Shown one piece after another: positions 59,829 through 64,000 of a stretch of 64,000 bases of DNA. The notes under the pieces were generated by a model. The model searched no databases and was not told the DNA's origin. It saw only the letters and a program-made list of their open reading frames with translations. Within the stretch, counting starts at the first letter, position 1, and each line of letters begins with the position of its first letter. Both the position numbers and the translations under genes were made by a program. Source of the stretch: Leptoclinus maculatus (taxonomy: Eukaryota > Chordata > Actinopteri > Perciformes > Stichaeidae); the NCBI GenBank assembly GCA_032191485.1, contig JAVDOI010000010.1, forward strand, positions 2,172,197 through 2,236,196, written 5' to 3'.

Positions 59829-62611
59829 CTAGGGTGAGGAGGAGACACAAACAAATAAAAAAACAGGCCCAATGAAATAGAACAAGACGAGAAAAAGGGC
59901 CTGGGGTTTGCCTCCGGAGGGTGGGGGGGGTTGGCGGTGAGGTCATGAATTAGTTAAATATAGTCACAGCTGTCACTGATTTTTAATGGAGGCACTCAAG
60001 GGCGCTGGGCAAGGCGGAAGGTTGGTAGTAGGGGGGGCGACTGGTAGCATGTGGAGTTTAAAGATGGAGGCAGAGCAATCGGATAACTTTGCTCTAAAGA
60101 TTGAGGTAAAGAGATTACAATAAAAGGGGCATTATGGCACTAATGCAACATCATCCATAAATACATGACTATGCCCATGTGGGGGTGACGGAGTTATAAT
60201 GAATCTTTTACTGTTGCTCATACCAGAATTAAAATGTGCGTGTTCATCTTCAGAGCTACGTGGAACAACTACCTTTCTCCTTTACATTCCCTGGAGGGGT
60301 GACGACTGATTAGAGTTGATCTGAACACGCAGATATTACTTATCATATGATAATAGATCTGTAATTTAAGACCGCTCCAACAAACATTTAATCATGAATG
60401 CGCATCAGTCACGTTTGGTGTCCTGAACATACACGTCCTTAGGGTTGTTGCACGCAACCATTTGGGGCTGCGATATATAAAATGGGCATTGTGCGTTGAA
60501 GCTTTGGAGAAAACCAACAAAGCAGAGAATACACAACACGCGTCTGTCTTTTTTTGCGATTATTCCCTTTATAATAAAGTACAACAAACAATTATTTATG
60601 CAAAATCTACTTTCGGTGTTTTCAAGGGACGTCCGTGGATAGGTACACAAACAACCCTCCTGTTGAGGATTAGTCCCAGGGGGAATACAATTACTGAGGA
60701 TAACACACTTACATTTTTGAATGATTGGACATAAAAAAACACAGCTAAAACCTCTCACTATTATATGTAATTGACAGCTACTCTATCTGCTGACAGCAAG
60801 CTACAGTAACCAATTTGTGCGTAGAACACGGCACTTTGAACCTCTGAAAATACGGCTTGTTCTGATTCAGTCACAGACGTCACCGCTGGGTACGTACGTA
60901 CATTAGTGGTAATGTGACGGCTGTGCTTTGAAACAAATGCGGGTTTGTGAAAAAGGTCAGCGCTCTGTTCATTTCCCAGAGACGAATTAAAAATAATTCT
61001 TCATTAGCAACCTGCAAGATCATCATATTCAAACACTTTGTTTGTTTTTTTAAGGACTGTTTGAGACTACAAAGTATAAACACAATGTTTTCTCTAACAG
61101 TCTAATTAAATCAAAGAAATGTTTTATAGGCAAAAACAAATATACAAGGATTTCTTGTACGTAGATAGTACTACGAGAGACTACTCAAGCTGCTGCTTGT
61201 TACGCGACCAGGTAATGATACTGCTCAGTACAAATGACATTGTTCATAACTACTAAGTGCAGACTCTGCCATGAACACACCAGTATTGGGCTCGATCTCT
61301 GATATATGACGTCAGAAACAATCTTTTATCACTTAAGGGGTGTTTGCATTCGTCCAACAGTGCACCATGTGAACCAAATAATAAGTGTTGTAAAGCTTAT
61401 AACAAACAAGACATGTGCAAAACATAACATTCAAACCATACCAGCACTCGGGCTGGGGCAATTTGGTGACGTAATCGGCGTCATCGATTACAAAAACACG
61501 TCGGTGTGTTGCTCCCGGTTTAAGGTGTTCCCTCGGAGAACAAGCTGCAGCTAAAAAAACCTCGCCCACGACCTTCTTACGGGTGGAAGTAGTATTTTAG
61601 ACAGATGTGGTGCTCTGTAAACTCTACAAACTGGAAAACCAAAGTATCCCGGAGCGCACTGACGGAGATAGACAGCACCGTGTCTGGTTTTTTAGTTATT
61701 GTCTAAAATCAAATTGGTGTTGGTTTATTAATTCAAAGAATGGCTTTTATCCGTTTTTGAAAATAAACTCTTTTTAATAGACTTTTTTTTTTTCATATAG
61801 TCAATCTAACACTAGAACCGTTTTTATTACAGTACCAAAACTCAGGTACTGTATCGGCACTAGTACCGGCAATATAGTCCTACTCACATTTGGACACGCA
61901 TGTGCTGAACCCGGTGCAATACGGACCTTTCACATCATGTTTTAGAAGCTCTGCGTATCAAGCGAGAGAACCTCGGTGCAATACAAGGAAACAGCCGTCG
62001 TTAATTGTAACACATTTAAGCATTTGTTGATGCAAGGGACCAAGCTGCCAACATCCTGTCCAATACTACCTGAACCAACAACTAATTATCTCTCTACAGG
62101 ACACAATGCAAAACATTCGACTACATAAAACTATGGGGGGGGGGGCTTTAAACCTAATTACATATTTCAATTTTATTGTGCTGTAGTCAACTGGATGTCA
62201 CCGTGCAGCTATGGTTTGCAGGTAGCAACGCTCAGAAACAGTTCATTGGCAAATACTCACTATTAAAAGGACTTGGATTGAGATCCAAAGCTTAAACAAC
62301 TTGATCAGGATATCCCTTCTCATGTGTCTCCTGTTGAGTGACCCAAAAATATCTCATTACTGCTCCTGTTTAAGAGTTTCTCTCTGAAGTGCCCAGTTAA
62401 ATGTAATCTTAGCCTTTTTCCCCCCACTTCCCTGTGTCATCACTTAACAGACGTGATCACAGTTTTAAAACCAAGAAATTTTAAATTCAGCCATTCTGAA
62501 AAAAAAAAGTGCAAACCTTCCCGTATCTTACTGAATGTGCTACGTCAGCAAATCAGACAAGCGTGTCTACGTCTCCAACCATGCCTCTGTGCCAAGTCAT
62601 ACAGCTGCACG

Positions 62612-62660
<49 letters not shown>

Positions 62661-64000
62661 ACCACCCCCCCCTTTTGCATACAGTATGAGGAGATCTGTC
62701 AGTGTCAGCATCCTCCAATGGGGAGCTCTGTTAAACTAATCTCGGAAGCGCCATGTGGAAGGAATAATTGTCGCGGATACAAATTAAATAGCAACATCAA
62801 TTGTTAGCATGCTAAGTGGGTAGAGAAAGCGCAGGCCAAATGAGAGCAGCGTGTCTCATGGGTACTCGGGAGGATACAGGGGGTTGGAAGTGAGGGAGGA
62901 GATGGCGGGATGATGGGGGGGAGGGGGGTGGGGTAATTTTCGGTGCCACTGGAGAGAAAAATCAGAAATGGCTAGACGCCAAATCAACCCCTCCCTCGAA
63001 ATTACTTCCATGTCAAGATAAGGAACAACCCTAAAAAAAAAAAACCCCAGAGGATGACAGAAGAGGCCTCTGGCAAACCTCGGCTAAGAACACGAGGTAC
63101 AGGTGGTAAGCTCGAGTCAAACAGAAATATCTCAATGAGGGAGAAGCAAACTAATACATTCTAACAGAGAGCTCGTTTAAACGGATCACGCCGAGACTTA
63201 TAGAACTCACGAGGAACAAAGAACAACAACAATAAATATTGATGACTTAATGAGATATTATGAAGATAAACCTCGAAAGGCAGCTTAGTTATTTCTGCAC
63301 AAACCAAAATAATCAAAAGTGACAACTGATCAATATGCAGTTACATACATTATAATAACTCTTTGAGGAAATTTGCTAAACGTAGGTCTAGACAGACAAT
63401 GTCATTATATACATTTTCTAAACTCTACATCAGCTGATCAGGGGTCAGAGACCAATCTAACCATGCCTACAGCAGAAGCAGAGCAACACGCCATACATCT
63501 TTTTCGGTCGTAGATCACGATCATGTTTTGAGTACCGCACCTTCCGTCTCACAGGCAAACACTTTTATCGTCTACACCTAACGACATGCAAGTGGGTTTT
63601 GATTCCAGAGAGCAAAATCCAAATGCAGAAATTTAGCCGCGTGGGACATTTAGATCTGTGACCGTGTATCTGGTGTATTACACGCAATGTAGTTGGCGGC
63701 GGTGACGTCTTAACCATAGACTGCTACATAACATACAACCCTAATTATATATATACACAACTCCTTTAAAAAAGCATCACATTAGAGGCCGTTATTTAAC
63801 TGACAAACGCTCAAGACTAACATTCAACCCCATACCCTGCACAACTTATCCCCCCCACAGTCCCACCACAGGGAGAAAGAGAGAGGAAAAAAAAAAAAGA
63901 AAAGGTGAAAATAATGCTGGGGTAAGTAGTTCCAGTCAGCAGCGTGCTGCCTGGAAAACCTGAAAAGGAGCAAGCTGCTCTGAAATGGACTGACGAGCAG
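59829..64000 (-). other. kmt2c: kmt2c intron 1 (partial)
   Basis: 4172 bp to the window end. I looked for the start exon (acidic MSSEEDK-like start, RPRGRPRK) and did not see it. Contains (CA)n at 62612-62655, a G run near 62136 and an AT-rich remainder. Confidence 0.7.
62612..62655 (+). repeat. (CA)n microsatellite
   Basis: About 20 CA units followed by imperfect CA sequence and a C run. Confidence 0.95.

Noticed and set aside
1..64000. tRNA, rRNA, CRISPR, operon-like or viral features
   Set aside because: Looked for by eye and not seen; no retroviral gag/pol-like or transposase-like reading frames were recognised. A covariance-model and repeat-library search would be needed to exclude small RNAs.
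63840..64000. kmt2c start exon at the window edge
   Set aside because: No acidic MSSEEDK-like start or RPRGRPRK block on the minus strand here.

Overview
This window is vertebrate genomic DNA, almost certainly from a ray-finned (teleost) fish. It has AT-rich introns full of microsatellites, compact introns inside a gene that is much larger in mammals, and several dispersed repeats that look like fish families. No bacterial, viral or CRISPR features were seen. Every gene I can support is on the minus strand.

About three quarters of the window (12257 to 59828 and beyond) is one gene: kmt2c (MLL3), the very large H3K4 methyltransferase of the COMPASS-like complex. I located 59 coding exons by splice sites and conserved protein motifs. 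They join in one open frame of about 4895 residues plus stop, close to the size of human KMT2C. Only the first coding exon, with the start codon, is missing; it should lie beyond position 64000. Domains run in the expected order as coordinates fall: basic N-terminus, extended PHD and three PHD fingers (56.4-49.5 kb), three more PHD fingers (40.0-38.7 kb), HMG box (30.6-28.7 kb), the proline-rich DPYxxPPxTPRP repeat exon (28.5-26.5 kb), coiled coil (22.9-21.8 kb), a nuclear-receptor-type LLKHLL motif (20.3 kb), second extended PHD and FYRN (15.4-14.3 kb), FYRC and Win motif (14.2-13.8 kb), SET and post-SET (13.4-12.3 kb). A likely 3' UTR follows to about 10.43 kb.

Downstream of kmt2c, in the same orientation, is the 5' part of prkag2 (AMPK gamma-2 regulatory subunit): start-codon exon at 8654-8574, a short second exon at 7228-7163, and the Ser/Pro-rich exon at 5378-5117. 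The CBS-domain exons lie beyond position 1. PRKAG2 and KMT2C are also neighbours on human 7q36.1, so this is old synteny, here compressed to under 4 kb between coding regions.

The most interesting observations are: two active-site Tyr-to-Phe changes in the SET domain, including the Phe/Tyr switch position; a (TG)n acceptor before a frame-breaking exon; an in-frame GC-AG intron; runs of phase-matched skippable exons; clustered tandem-AG acceptors; and a nested foldback repeat of about 940 bp in an intron. I did not find a previously undescribed multi-gene system. Exon numbers (2-60) are presumptive and assume a single coding exon upstream. Coordinates were read by eye and may be off by a base or so at some junctions.
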